NCBI GenBank assembly: GCA_937983635.1
Contig: CALJZR010000071.1
Coordinates: 1-7,470 of the forward strand
DNA length: 7,470 nt
Direction: 5' to 3'
Source of the DNA: an uncultured bacterium
GTDB taxonomy: Bacteria; Patescibacteriota; Patescibacteriia; Patescibacteriales; UBA12465
A model generated the notes under the pieces. The model was not told the origin of the DNA. It did not search any database and saw only the letters and a program-made list of their open reading frames with translations. The position numbers and the translations under genes are program-made. Below are positions 1 to 5,253 of the stretch, one piece after another; the first letter of the stretch is position 1, and every line of letters starts with the position of its first letter.

Positions 1-96
1 CAAGATTTAAAAATGAACAAAGAAAGCATCCTTTTTGGAGCACCTTTAACTGTTTTGCTTCAGCAATATCATGACAACATTTTTCCTACAGAATAA
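1..96 (+). CDS. 3' end of an unidentified protein gene (partial)
   Basis: An open frame enters from the left edge and ends at TAA 94-96, giving 31 residues (start QDLKMNKESILFG, end YHDNIFPTE). Its composition is protein-like, but no family can be recognised from so short a tail. The start lies outside the window. A second protein-like frame takes over immediately after it, so the visible stop may come from a frameshift near the T5 run at 80-84 and may not be the natural end. It probably belongs to the integrated element whose integrase lies downstream. Function unknown. Confidence 0.45.
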   Translation, partial: QDLKMNKESILFGAPLTVLLQQYHDNIFPTE

Positions 97-185
97 TCAA
101 GAATTGGTTTAACGTTTTAGTAGATAAGGATGATTATGATGAAAGGGATAAAAGGGATTTACTAAAAAGTCTAAGGCGCTTATAA
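84..185 (+). pseudogene. Possible frameshifted continuation of the left-edge gene
   Basis: In the frame one base back from the left-edge gene, the sequence reads SYRIIKNWFNVLVDKDDY and continues with a D/K/R-rich helix-like segment ending KSLRRL at TAA 183-185. It has no start codon of its own. If one T were added to the T5 run at 80-84, the two frames would fuse smoothly (LLQQYHDNIF followed by SYRIIKNWF). This suggests a broken or mis-assembled gene, or less likely a programmed frameshift: no canonical X XXY YYZ slippery heptamer is present. The product is not recognised. Confidence 0.33.
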
Positions 186-208
186 AAGTGCTGAGGAAGG
201 TATAAAAT

Positions 209-293
209 AGGCTCAAATTTGCCCTTAGAAGATGACTTTGTCTTCTTCTTGATAATTTACTCACAAAAGATAATTTTAAAGCAATTTGAGCCT
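209..293. repeat. Long inverted repeat enclosing a smaller hairpin
   Basis: The arm AGGCTCAAATTTGC (209-222) pairs with GCAATTTGAGCCT (281-293), 13 pairs with a single bulged base. Inside it AGAAGA (227-232) pairs with TCTTCT (241-246) around an 8-base loop. As RNA this would be a closed multi-part structure. It lacks a T-run directly after the outer arm, so it is a poor terminator. It could be a small structured RNA, a protein-binding site or a replication/recombination site of the element. The pairing is seen; the role is unknown. Confidence 0.5.
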
Positions 294-329
294 TTAATGA
301 TATAAAATTTGTAATCAAATAATTTAAAG

Positions 330-377
330 GGTACAATATTTTGGTCCCATAGCGAATAGCTATGCCAATATTGCACC
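330..377. repeat. 48-base imperfect palindrome (long hairpin)
   Basis: GGTACAATAT (330-339) pairs with ATATTGCACC (368-377) with one mismatch. TGG (342-344) pairs with CCA (365-367). CATAGC (348-353) pairs perfectly with GCTATG (359-364) around the loop GAATA. The internal bulges TTT and TCC on one side give it the look of a designed fold and not a random AT palindrome. There is no T-run, so it is not a simple terminator. It may be an operator, a recombinase or excisionase site, or a folded single-strand site. No integron attC core motifs are visible. Confidence 0.5.
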
Positions 378-411
378 TTAACAAATAATATGCAAAATAA
401 TTCAACTAACA

Positions 412-567
412 ATGACTTGGTTAATTCAAAGTAATTAGCCTCTATTTTATCAATTTCTCTGGCATGAGTTTATCGGCTCATTGAAACCAGGCGCATTACT
501 TTCTATAGAATCTGATGAGTTATCAGATTTAAAAGAGATGACGTGGAGGCTTATCTTAACTGAGTAA
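412..567 (+). pseudogene. Small reading frame interrupted by an in-frame TAG, upstream of the integrase
   Basis: From ATG 412 the frame reads MTWLIQSN, then TAG at 436-438, then 42 protein-like residues (PLFYQFLWHEFIGSLKPG..., later ESDELSDLKEMTWRLILTE) to TAA 565-567. The long post-TAG part is the reason to think it was coding. A shorter version could start at TTG 481 (28 residues). Small genes directly before integrases often encode excisionases or DNA-binding regulators, but no helix-turn-helix is recognisable, so no function is assigned. It is in the same frame as the integrase, separated by one stop. Either a decayed gene or a chance open frame. Confidence 0.33.
481..509 (+). promoter_or_regulatory. 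Probable sigma70-type promoter for the integrase
   Basis: TTGAAA (481-486) and TATAGA (504-509) are separated by exactly 17 bases and each is close to consensus. Transcription would begin near 516, giving a leader of roughly 80 bases before the integrase ATG at 595. It lies inside the small interrupted reading frame. A GGAGG at 545-549 in the leader is too far from either integrase start to act as its ribosome site. Confidence 0.45.
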
Positions 568-594
568 AAGTTGAATCTATCAGCCTCTAATCAT

Positions 595-1680
595 ATGAGT
601 ATATTTAAGCGAGGGGATAAATATTGGATTGACTTCCGATATAACGGCTCTAGATTTAGAAAGCCAAGCCCAGAAAATACATCAGCAGGGGCCAAAATGT
701 ATGAATCGGTGTTAAGACAGAAAATAGCCAGAGGAGAGCCCATTAGAGTCGCAAACGATGAGGTTCCTTTATTTTCGGACTTTGCCTCAAGATGGATGGA
801 GACTTACGTCTCCACGAACAATAAGCCCTCTGAGATTCTCAACAAACAAAGCTTGTTAAGAGCCCATCTTCTTCCATTCTTTGGTAGAATAAAGTTGGAT
901 AAAATAAAAACAGTCGATATAGAAAGATATAAATCAGAAAAGTTACAATCTGGTCAATCGCCAAAAAGCGTTAATAATCATCTCATTGCCCTTAGTAAAT
1001 GTTTAAATGTCGCAAAAGACTGGGATATAATAATTACTGGGCCGAAAATTAGGCTTTTAAAAACACCTCCTCAGAGTTTTGACTTTTTAGATGAGCAAGA
1101 GTGCCAATTATTGATAGATAATTGTAGCGGGATGGTAAGAGATATGGTGATAGTAGCCCTAAAGACTGGTTTGCGACTTGGAGAATTACTGGCTCTTAGA
1201 TGGGAAGATATTGATTTCTCTAATCAGATAATTACTGTGCAGAGATCGGTAACTAGAGGAATAATAGGAAGCCCCAAAAGTAATAAGATAAGGCATATAC
1301 CATTTTTTGATGAGATAAATTTTATCTTATCAAATATTGCTAATAGAGATGGCTTTGTCTTTGGAGAAGGTGGCATTCCGCTTAAGCCGATTACCTGCTT
1401 GAGGTGGCTTAATAAGAGCTGTAAACAGGCTGGCATTAAAACAGTTGGATGGCATGACCTGAGGCATACATTTGCCTCACATCTAGCTCAAAGAGGGATT
1501 TCGATTCTTATCATAAAAGAGCTTCTCGGACATTCAGACGTAAAAACAACCATGCGTTATGCCCATCTTTCCGGATGTGCTACTAAAGAAGCAGTCGGCT
1601 CTTTAAATCGCTTTGGTCACAATACGGACACAGTCATAAAAATTAGCACCCAGATGGTAGAAAAAAGAGCTAGTCTTTAG
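595..1680 (+). CDS. Tyrosine recombinase / phage-type integrase
   Basis: Site-specific DNA recombinase that would integrate and excise the mobile element, cutting DNA through a covalent tyrosine intermediate. From ATG 595 it has 361 residues. The N-terminus (MSIFKRGDKYWIDFRYNG) is the usual arm-binding start of phage-type integrases. A core-binding SAM-like domain spans about 57-145 and the catalytic domain about 165-330. All catalytic residues are present: Arg194 (TGLRLGE), Lys228 (SPKSNK), His287 and Arg290 (HDLRH), His313 (LLGHSD) and nucleophile Tyr322 (MRYAH). An upstream TTG at 571 would add eight residues (MNLSASNH). I prefer 595 because the family start matches there; neither has a Shine-Dalgarno sequence at proper spacing. 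The gene points at the 3' end of the tRNA-Glu gene 59 bases downstream, indicating a tRNA-borne element. It appears intact and probably active. Confidence 0.95.
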   Translation: MSIFKRGDKYWIDFRYNGSRFRKPSPENTSAGAKMYESVLRQKIARGEPIRVANDEVPLFSDFASRWMETYVSTNNKPSEILNKQSLLRAHLLPFFGRIKLDKIKTVDIERYKSEKLQSGQSPKSVNNHLIALSKCLNVAKDWDIIITGPKIRLLKTPPQSFDFLDEQECQLLIDNCSGMVRDMVIVALKTGLRLGELLALRWEDIDFSNQIITVQRSVTRGIIGSPKSNKIRHIPFFDEINFILSNIANRDGFVFGEGGIPLKPITCLRWLNKSCKQAGIKTVGWHDLRHTFASHLAQRGISILIIKELLGHSDVKTTMRYAHLSGCATKEAVGSLNRFGHNTDTVIKISTQMVEKRASL

Positions 1681-1696
1681 AGCAGTATATACCTCA

Positions 1697-1721
1697 AAAA
1701 GCCAATAAAAAACAGGCTTTT
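1697..1721. terminator. Hairpin between integrase and tRNA-Glu, possible two-way terminator
   Basis: AAAAGCC (1697-1703) pairs with GGCTTTT (1715-1721) around an 11-base loop, 7 pairs. Read on the minus strand the hairpin ends in GGCTTTTT, so it may stop fmt/tRNA-Glu transcription. On the plus strand it could stop the integrase transcript, though the T-run is only four. The stem is short, so this is moderate evidence. Confidence 0.45.
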
Positions 1722-1739
1722 AGCCCATTTCTTACTTCG

Positions 1740-1775
1740 TAGTCCCTAGGGGAATCGAACCCCTGTTACCAGGAT
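1740..1775. other. Putative attachment site (element boundary) in the tRNA-Glu 3' half
   Basis: Inferred from the intact integrase ending just outside the tRNA 3' end. Elements of this type recombine within the 3' half of a tRNA gene and rebuild it, leaving a duplicate of that half at their far end. I see no second copy of the T-arm/acceptor sequence inside the window, as expected if the other end lies beyond the left edge. The exact core limits cannot be fixed from here. Confidence 0.3.
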
Positions 1776-1811
1776 GAGAACCTGGCGTCCTAACCGTTAG
1801 ACGAAGGGACC
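1740..1811 (-). tRNA. tRNA-Glu (anticodon CTC)
   Basis: Reads on the minus strand from 1811 to 1740, 72 bases. The acceptor stem GGTCCCT/AGGGACT has seven pairs, the first being G1-U72 wobble. The D-stem GTCT/GGAC encloses the loop AACGGTTA. The anticodon stem CCAGG/CCTGG holds the loop TTCTCAT with anticodon CTC, which reads the Glu codon GAG. The T-arm AGGGG/CCCCT encloses TTCGATT. The discriminator is A73 and no CCA is encoded, so the CCA end must be added by nucleotidyltransferase. The gene begins 4 bases after the fmt stop on the same strand and has no visible promoter of its own, so it is probably processed from an fmt transcript. Its 3' end is the likely integration target of the neighbouring recombinase. 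Confidence 0.95.
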
Positions 1812-1815
1812 AATT

Positions 1816-2754
1816 TTAACTGGCAATCAGGCCAATAATATCGGAGTTGCCTTTTAAAAAGTCGGAGGCTTGAAGGGCGGTCCGATTTTCTCGTTGTAAT
1901 TTTAATATATGCAGAGAATTTTGTCCACAGCTTAGATATAGCTTGCCATCTTCAAGGTAAATTTCGCCAATTTTCCTATTTTTATTAGTTTCGGCAATAG
2001 CTACTTCTAAGATTTTCAGGTGCTTTTGATTGGATAATAAAAGATAAGTTCCCGGCCAGGGCTGGCAGGCGCGAACTTGTCTTTCTAATTCTAGGGCGCT
2101 TTTTTGAGGCTTGAGATGACCGTCTTCTTTTTTTATCAGACTAACATAAGTTGCTTGGCTATCATCTTGAGCTTGAGCTTTAATTTCACCTCGGCAATAG
2201 GCTTGGAGAGTGCTAATTAAATTATCGGCTCCTAGCTGGGAAAGACGATCGTGTAAGTACTGGAGGTTTTCTGTGCCTTCTAGTGCTATTTTTACCTGTT
2301 TTAAAATTGGTCCGGTATCCATGCCGGCGTCCATCTTCATAATGGTGATGCCAGCGCTGGTGTCGCCGTTGAGAATTGGTGCTTGCAGGCAGGCGGCACC
2401 GCGATAGCGGGGCAGGAGAGAGGCGTGGACGTTAACGCAGCCGTATTGAGGTACATCTAAGATTGACTGGGGGATAATTTTACCGTAGGCGATGACCACA
2501 ATTAAATCAGGTTTTAGTTTTTGGATATTTTCCAACTCCGGCTTGATTTTTTCTGGTTGGAAAACCGGAAGACCGGCACGAACAGCCACCGTTTTTATCG
2601 GCGGCGGTGTTAGGGCTTGCTTGCGTCCAACTGGTTTATCCGGCTGGGTATAGACGCCAATTACTTCAAAATCTGGAGACGCGAGCAAGCGTTCTAATCC
2701 CGGTACGGCAAATTCGGGGGTGCCCATGAAAATTGTTCTAATTTTTGTTTCCAT
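1816..2754 (-). CDS. fmt: Methionyl-tRNA formyltransferase
   Basis: Transfers a formyl group from 10-formyl-tetrahydrofolate to the amino group of Met on initiator tRNA, in the cytoplasm, preparing it for translation initiation. The 312 residues are the normal full length. The N-terminal Rossmann-type formyltransferase domain starts FMGTPEFAVPGLE (9-21). The catalytic core is clear: Asn108 and His110 in NVHASLLPRYRG, and Asp146 in MDAGMDTGP. The tetrahydrofolate-binding SLLPxYRG loop lies at 112-119. The C-terminal tRNA-binding domain covers roughly 205-312, including RACQPWPGTY. One small deviation is ACLQ after the RGA, where most relatives have a proline (APIQ/SPIQ). The start METKIRTIFMGTP fits the family and follows a TATAAT box by 16 bases, implying a very short leader. 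tRNA-Glu follows 4 bases downstream; its partner enzyme def is encoded about 0.8 kb away on the same strand. Confidence 0.97.
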   Translation of the reverse strand: METKIRTIFMGTPEFAVPGLERLLASPDFEVIGVYTQPDKPVGRKQALTPPPIKTVAVRAGLPVFQPEKIKPELENIQKLKPDLIVVIAYGKIIPQSILDVPQYGCVNVHASLLPRYRGAACLQAPILNGDTSAGITIMKMDAGMDTGPILKQVKIALEGTENLQYLHDRLSQLGADNLISTLQAYCRGEIKAQAQDDSQATYVSLIKKEDGHLKPQKSALELERQVRACQPWPGTYLLLSNQKHLKILEVAIAETNKNRKIGEIYLEDGKLYLSCGQNSLHILKLQRENRTALQASDFLKGNSDIIGLIAS

Positions 2755-2770
2755 GTTTATAAATTAGCTG

Positions 2771-2776
2771 ATTATA
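2771..2776 (-). promoter_or_regulatory. -10 box for fmt (TATAAT)
   Basis: On the minus strand a perfect TATAAT lies just upstream of fmt. Transcription would start near 2764, leaving about 10 bases of leader with no Shine-Dalgarno site. No good -35 is found at 16-18 bases (the sequence there is like CTAGCT). It overlaps the divergent promoter region of the DedA gene. Confidence 0.45.
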
Positions 2777-2803
2777 GGGGGAAAAGCAAGTGGAGCTAGT
2801 TTT

Positions 2804-2831
2804 TTGTTTTCTTCTCTTTTTATAGTATAAT
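2804..2831 (+). promoter_or_regulatory. Promoter of the DedA-family gene
   Basis: TTGTTT (2804-2809), a 16-base spacer, then perfect TATAAT (2826-2831). Transcription would begin near 2838, giving about 46 bases of leader to the preferred ATG at 2884, or about 10 bases to the alternative GTG at 2848. Confidence 0.55.
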
Positions 2832-2883
2832 AAAAAAATGGCCATTAGTGGTTATTATTTTTGATCATATATCTATTGATTTT

Positions 2884-3501
2884 ATGCTTATATCTTTAGT
2901 AAACGCTTTATTACACTTTGCTCAAGAAATTGGTTATTGGGGGGTGGTTTTATTAATGGCTTTAGAAAGCTCTTTTATTCCTTTTCCCTCGGAAGTGGTG
3001 GTGCCGCCCGCTGCCTATTTAGCGGCTCAGGGGAAGATGAATATTTGGTGGGTAATTGGAGCCAGCGTTTTCGGCAGTTTAATCGGCGCAGTTTTTAACT
3101 ATGTTTTAGCTTACTATCTCGGCCGTCCTTTAATCTATCGTTTAGCCGAGACTAAAGCGGCTCGTTTTCTTTTGATTAAGCCCGTGCAGATTGAGCGAGC
3201 GGAACAATTTTTTGGTCGTTATGACCGGGCCTCCACTTTTTTTGGTCGTTTAGTGCCGGTGGTGCGGCAATTAATTTCCTTGCCGGCCGGTTTTGTAAAA
3301 ATGAATTTTTTTAGTTTTATCTTCTATACCTTTCTCGGTTCTTTGGCTTGGACCTTAGTTTTAGCGGCCCTAGGTTATTTCTTCGGTGCCAATGAAGAGT
3401 TATGGAAGTCATATTATTCGGAAATTTCTTGGGGTATTATTGTTTTAGCGATAGCAGGGGTAATGTATTTATTTTGGCGTCAACGGGAAAATAAACGGTA
3501 G
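2884..3501 (+). CDS. DedA-family integral membrane protein (VTT/SNARE-associated domain)
   Basis: Inner-membrane protein of the DedA superfamily. Some members (UptA type) flip the undecaprenyl-phosphate lipid carrier back across the membrane for cell-wall synthesis; others affect membrane potential and drug tolerance. From ATG 2884 it has 205 residues, normal for the family. Visible signatures are Glu28 before FIPFPSE (31-37), a Gly/Tyr-rich segment GSLIGAVFNYVLAYYLGRP (64-82), and the arginine-containing re-entrant motif GRLVPVVRQLISLPAG (121-136) with Arg122 and Arg128. Hydrophobic stretches lie at about 15-30, 53-75, 142-166 and 182-198. The alternative GTG start at 2848 would add 12 residues; I prefer 2884 because family N-termini begin close to the GYWG segment. 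It is monocistronic, with its own promoter and a strong terminator. The exact substrate is not known from sequence. Confidence 0.93.
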   Translation: MLISLVNALLHFAQEIGYWGVVLLMALESSFIPFPSEVVVPPAAYLAAQGKMNIWWVIGASVFGSLIGAVFNYVLAYYLGRPLIYRLAETKAARFLLIKPVQIERAEQFFGRYDRASTFFGRLVPVVRQLISLPAGFVKMNFFSFIFYTFLGSLAWTLVLAALGYFFGANEELWKSYYSEISWGIIVLAIAGVMYLFWRQRENKR

Positions 3502-3505
3502 ATTA

Positions 3506-3537
3506 AAAAAACACCGGCTCTAGAGCCGGTGTTTTTT
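3506..3537. terminator. Perfect 32-base palindromic two-way terminator
   Basis: AAAAAACACCGGCTCT (3506-3521) is exactly mirrored by AGAGCCGGTGTTTTTT (3522-3537). As RNA it forms a GC-rich stem with a four-base loop flanked by A-run and T-run, so it works in both directions. It lies 4 bases after the DedA stop and its right edge overlaps the first bases of the def stop codon (3536-3538), so one element serves both convergent genes. Confidence 0.9.
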
Positions 3538-4012
3538 AAGAGATTAAGCGGTCGATGAAGAGAATGCCGTCGAGATGATCAATTTCGTGCTGGATGACGC
3601 GTGAAAGATGCTCATCAGCTTGTATTTTTTTCTTCTTTCCGTGCTGGTCAAAGTATTGGCAAGTAATATGTTTATGCCTTTCAACTTTACCGTAGATAAT
3701 GCGGCCGCGGCCATCAATTACCGAGAGGCAACCTTCTTCGCCGATGACTTTACCCCAAGAACGGCGGGTGATTTGCGGATTGATGAGAAAAATATTTTTG
3801 TTATCACGACCAGCAATCACCACTATTCTTTCGCTGACGCCAATTTGTGGGGCGGCTAAACCAGCTCCGTCTTTTTTGAGCATCGTTTCTTCCATATCGG
3901 CTAGTAGCTGTTTGAGTTCGGCTTGGTTAAATCTTTTTTCCGCCACCGGTTCTGAGATTTGGCGTAGGACGGGGTGGGGGTGGTGTAAGATTGGTCTTAT
4001 TTTTCCAGGCAT
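3536..4012 (-). CDS. def: Peptide deformylase
   Basis: Metal-dependent hydrolase that removes the formyl group from the N-terminal methionine of new proteins at the ribosome exit. The 158 residues are at the short end of the normal range. All three family motifs are intact: GAGLAAPQ (49-56), EGCLS (93-97) with metal ligand Cys95, and QHEIDH (141-146) with metal ligands His142 and His146 and catalytic Glu143. The N-terminal IRPILHHPHPVLR is typical. It is the last gene of a three-gene operon, starting 8 bases after the preceding stop; no Shine-Dalgarno is visible in the AT-rich gap. Together with fmt nearby it covers both ends of the formyl-methionine cycle. Confidence 0.97.
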   Translation of the reverse strand: MPGKIRPILHHPHPVLRQISEPVAEKRFNQAELKQLLADMEETMLKKDGAGLAAPQIGVSERIVVIAGRDNKNIFLINPQITRRSWGKVIGEEGCLSVIDGRGRIIYGKVERHKHITCQYFDQHGKKKKIQADEHLSRVIQHEIDHLDGILFIDRLIS

Positions 4013-4020
4013 ATATTTAT

Positions 4021-4311
4021 TTAAGTTTTTTTGTTGTCTTTGTTTTTATCAGCTTCATTTTTAATATTATATTGATCGGCAATTTTGAAAAAATATTTCC
4101 AAGCGGCGCCGTTTTTACAGAGCTCTTTAGTATCGTTTAAGGCGCGCTCCACTAGATTGGCCGGAAGTTCTTTGCAGATTTTAAAAATTGAACCTCTTTT
4201 GAAAGCAGGAATGCCTAGTTCTTGAATGACGCGCAAAGCTAAATCTTGCCAGGGATAGGCTGGCGCTTTGTGACGAGGGCGGTTTCTTAATAAATCGGCG
4301 ATGTTTTCCAT
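4021..4311 (-). CDS. Unknown 96-residue protein in the LigB-like/def operon
   Basis: I do not recognise a named family. It is a small soluble protein with no signal peptide or membrane segment. The N-terminal part is MENIADLLRNRPRHKAPAYP; the middle is helical (WQDLALRVIQELG, later FKRGSIFKICKELP). A further helix-like stretch with two cysteines (ERALNDTKELCKNG) leads to WKYFFKIADQY, and the tail is charged and lysine-rich. It is flanked by 8-base gaps on each side, so translation is probably coupled with the LigB-like gene before it and def after it. The position suggests a role around translation or protein maturation, but this is only an inference. The balanced composition and tight operon position support it being real. 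Confidence 0.8.
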   Translation of the reverse strand: MENIADLLRNRPRHKAPAYPWQDLALRVIQELGIPAFKRGSIFKICKELPANLVERALNDTKELCKNGAAWKYFFKIADQYNIKNEADKNKDNKKT

Positions 4312-4319
4312 AGTCGCTC

Positions 4320-5129
4320 TTAGATGAGGGCTAGTTGTAAGTTAAAGTTTACACTCAGATAGCCGACTCCGAAATCATTTTGATAAGCCAATATTTGGGC
4401 TTCGCAAGTTTCACCCATTATACCCAGCAATAAACTTAGTTGTTTAAGTCCGTTTTCCAAGGCTTCTTCCGCAATTTTATCATCTAGATTTAAAAGTTTT
4501 TCTCGACCATTTTCGCGGTCGTTAAGATATTCAATGACGCGGTTATCAAATCTGGCCCCTTTAGGGGAATAACCAGCGGGTGAATTTTTTTTCAAACGAT
4601 GAGAAAGATCGCCGGCAGCAATGACGGCAATTTTTTCTGGACGTTTATGGAGAATTTCTCCAAGTTTTTGTCCGAGTTGGTAATGATAATTTCGGTCTTT
4701 TTTAGCAGCCGGTAAAAGGCTTAGCACTTTAGGTGCTTTGAGATCGGCACTGAGAAGATGAAGGGGGATGGCGCTGCCGTAGTCTAGACGTTTTTCCGCA
4801 CTCAATTTTATCCCTTCTTCTCGGCCTAGCTGTTGTTGAATGTCGTCAGCTAGGCGCAGAGCCGGAGTCATGGTTTTAATAGTGGCGAGATAGCCGAATT
4901 CTTGAAAGCTGATGGCTAGTTGAGGATTGATGTTAAAACTAACGTTTTGTTCTTGGGCTTTGCCGTGAGGAGAAATGATAACAATAATTTCCACTTCTTC
5001 TTTTTTTAAAATTTCCGCCACAGCCTGATAGGCTTTGACGGTTTTATGAAGGAGGTTATAGTTTTGTTTGCCAATTTCTGGAATAAGCAGGGGCGAGGGT
5101 GGTAAAAAGGCGCTAGCAATAATAGGCAT
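4320..5129 (-). CDS. LigB-like class III extradiol dioxygenase-family protein (AMMECR1-associated type)
   Basis: A 269-residue cytoplasmic protein of the LigB fold. It resembles the dioxygenase-like domain found before or fused to AMMECR1 in the AmmeMemoRadiSam group, whose reaction is unsettled. Matching segments are LLIPEIG (14-20), IISPHG (51-56, His55), LDYGSAIPLHLL (115-126), AAGDLSHRLKK (171-181, His177), GYSPKGARFD (186-195), ENGLKQLSLLLG (225-236, Glu225) and GVGYLSVNF (254-262). Odd points: the family usually has PHPP near the N-terminus and LDHG in the middle, but here these are PPSP (10-13) and LDYG, so one expected metal-ligand His and one active-site His appear missing. It may be non-catalytic or bind metal differently. 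It is the first gene of the operon with the 96-residue unknown and def; no AMMECR1 or radical-SAM partner is visible here. Confidence 0.8.
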   Translation of the reverse strand: MPIIASAFLPPSPLLIPEIGKQNYNLLHKTVKAYQAVAEILKKEEVEIIVIISPHGKAQEQNVSFNINPQLAISFQEFGYLATIKTMTPALRLADDIQQQLGREEGIKLSAEKRLDYGSAIPLHLLSADLKAPKVLSLLPAAKKDRNYHYQLGQKLGEILHKRPEKIAVIAAGDLSHRLKKNSPAGYSPKGARFDNRVIEYLNDRENGREKLLNLDDKIAEEALENGLKQLSLLLGIMGETCEAQILAYQNDFGVGYLSVNFNLQLALI

Positions 5130-5151
5130 AATAAAAATTTAAGGCAATTTT

Positions 5152-5179
5152 AGTATAATATACTTTCAATCTTTCTTAA
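5152..5179 (-). promoter_or_regulatory. Possible promoter of the LigB-like/unknown/def operon
   Basis: On the minus strand TTAAGA (5174-5179), a 16-base spacer and TATACT (5152-5157) precede the operon, giving a leader of about 15-20 bases. The -35 match is weak and the -10 sits in the near-palindrome AGTATATTATACT, so the exact hexamers are uncertain. A promoter is expected here because the gene upstream ends in a strong terminator. Confidence 0.38.
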
Positions 5180-5210
5180 ATATTGACACATTTACTTTTT
5201 TATTGTTTTT

Positions 5211-5243
5211 AAAAACACCCCGCTAAAAGTTCGGGGTGTTTTT
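5211..5243 (-). terminator. Rho-independent terminator of the lysozyme-like repeat protein gene
   Basis: AAAAACACCCCG (5211-5222) pairs perfectly with CGGGGTGTTTTT (5232-5243), 12 pairs with a 9-base loop. Read on the minus strand the GC stem ends in a T-run. It lies 10 bases after the stop of the minus-strand gene at 5254. Confidence 0.88.
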
Positions 5244-5253
5244 ATTATTTTCA

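Larger units (their letters stand above)
186..411. other. AT-rich stretch without convincing genes
   Basis: No reading frame here looks like a real protein on either strand. The content is two inverted repeats (described separately), an SD-like purine run at 193-200 with no start codon after it, and TATAAA-type AT runs at 201-208 and 301-307 that could be -10 elements but lack matching -35 boxes. A 14-codon frame from ATG 390 to TAA 434 (MQNNSTNNDLVNSK) reads plausibly as an N-terminus but has no continuation. Best read as regulatory or eroded DNA of the mobile element. Confidence 0.4.

Noticed and set aside
330..377. Integron attC site
   Set aside because: There are no RYYYAAC/GTTRRRY core motifs, and the integrase lacks the integron-integrase look.
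109..405. 98-residue minus-strand open frame in the left AT-rich region
   Set aside because: Its translation is low-complexity and Leu/Phe/Tyr-rich with no motif. It runs over both inverted repeats and opposite the better plus-strand frame at 102-185.
1224..1436. Minus-strand open frame inside the integrase gene
   Set aside because: It is the antisense shadow of the catalytic domain of a clearly real integrase.
2210..2407. Plus-strand open frame inside fmt
   Set aside because: It is antisense to the conserved catalytic region of fmt and has no motifs.
3608..4064. Two overlapping plus-strand open frames across def
   Set aside because: Both are antisense to conserved deformylase motifs; the Cys- and Trp-rich translation is typical of shadow frames.
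5151..5161. Plus-strand TATAAT at 5154-5159 as a promoter
   Set aside because: It is the mirror of the minus-strand -10 in a near-palindrome, has no -35, and no plus-strand gene follows.
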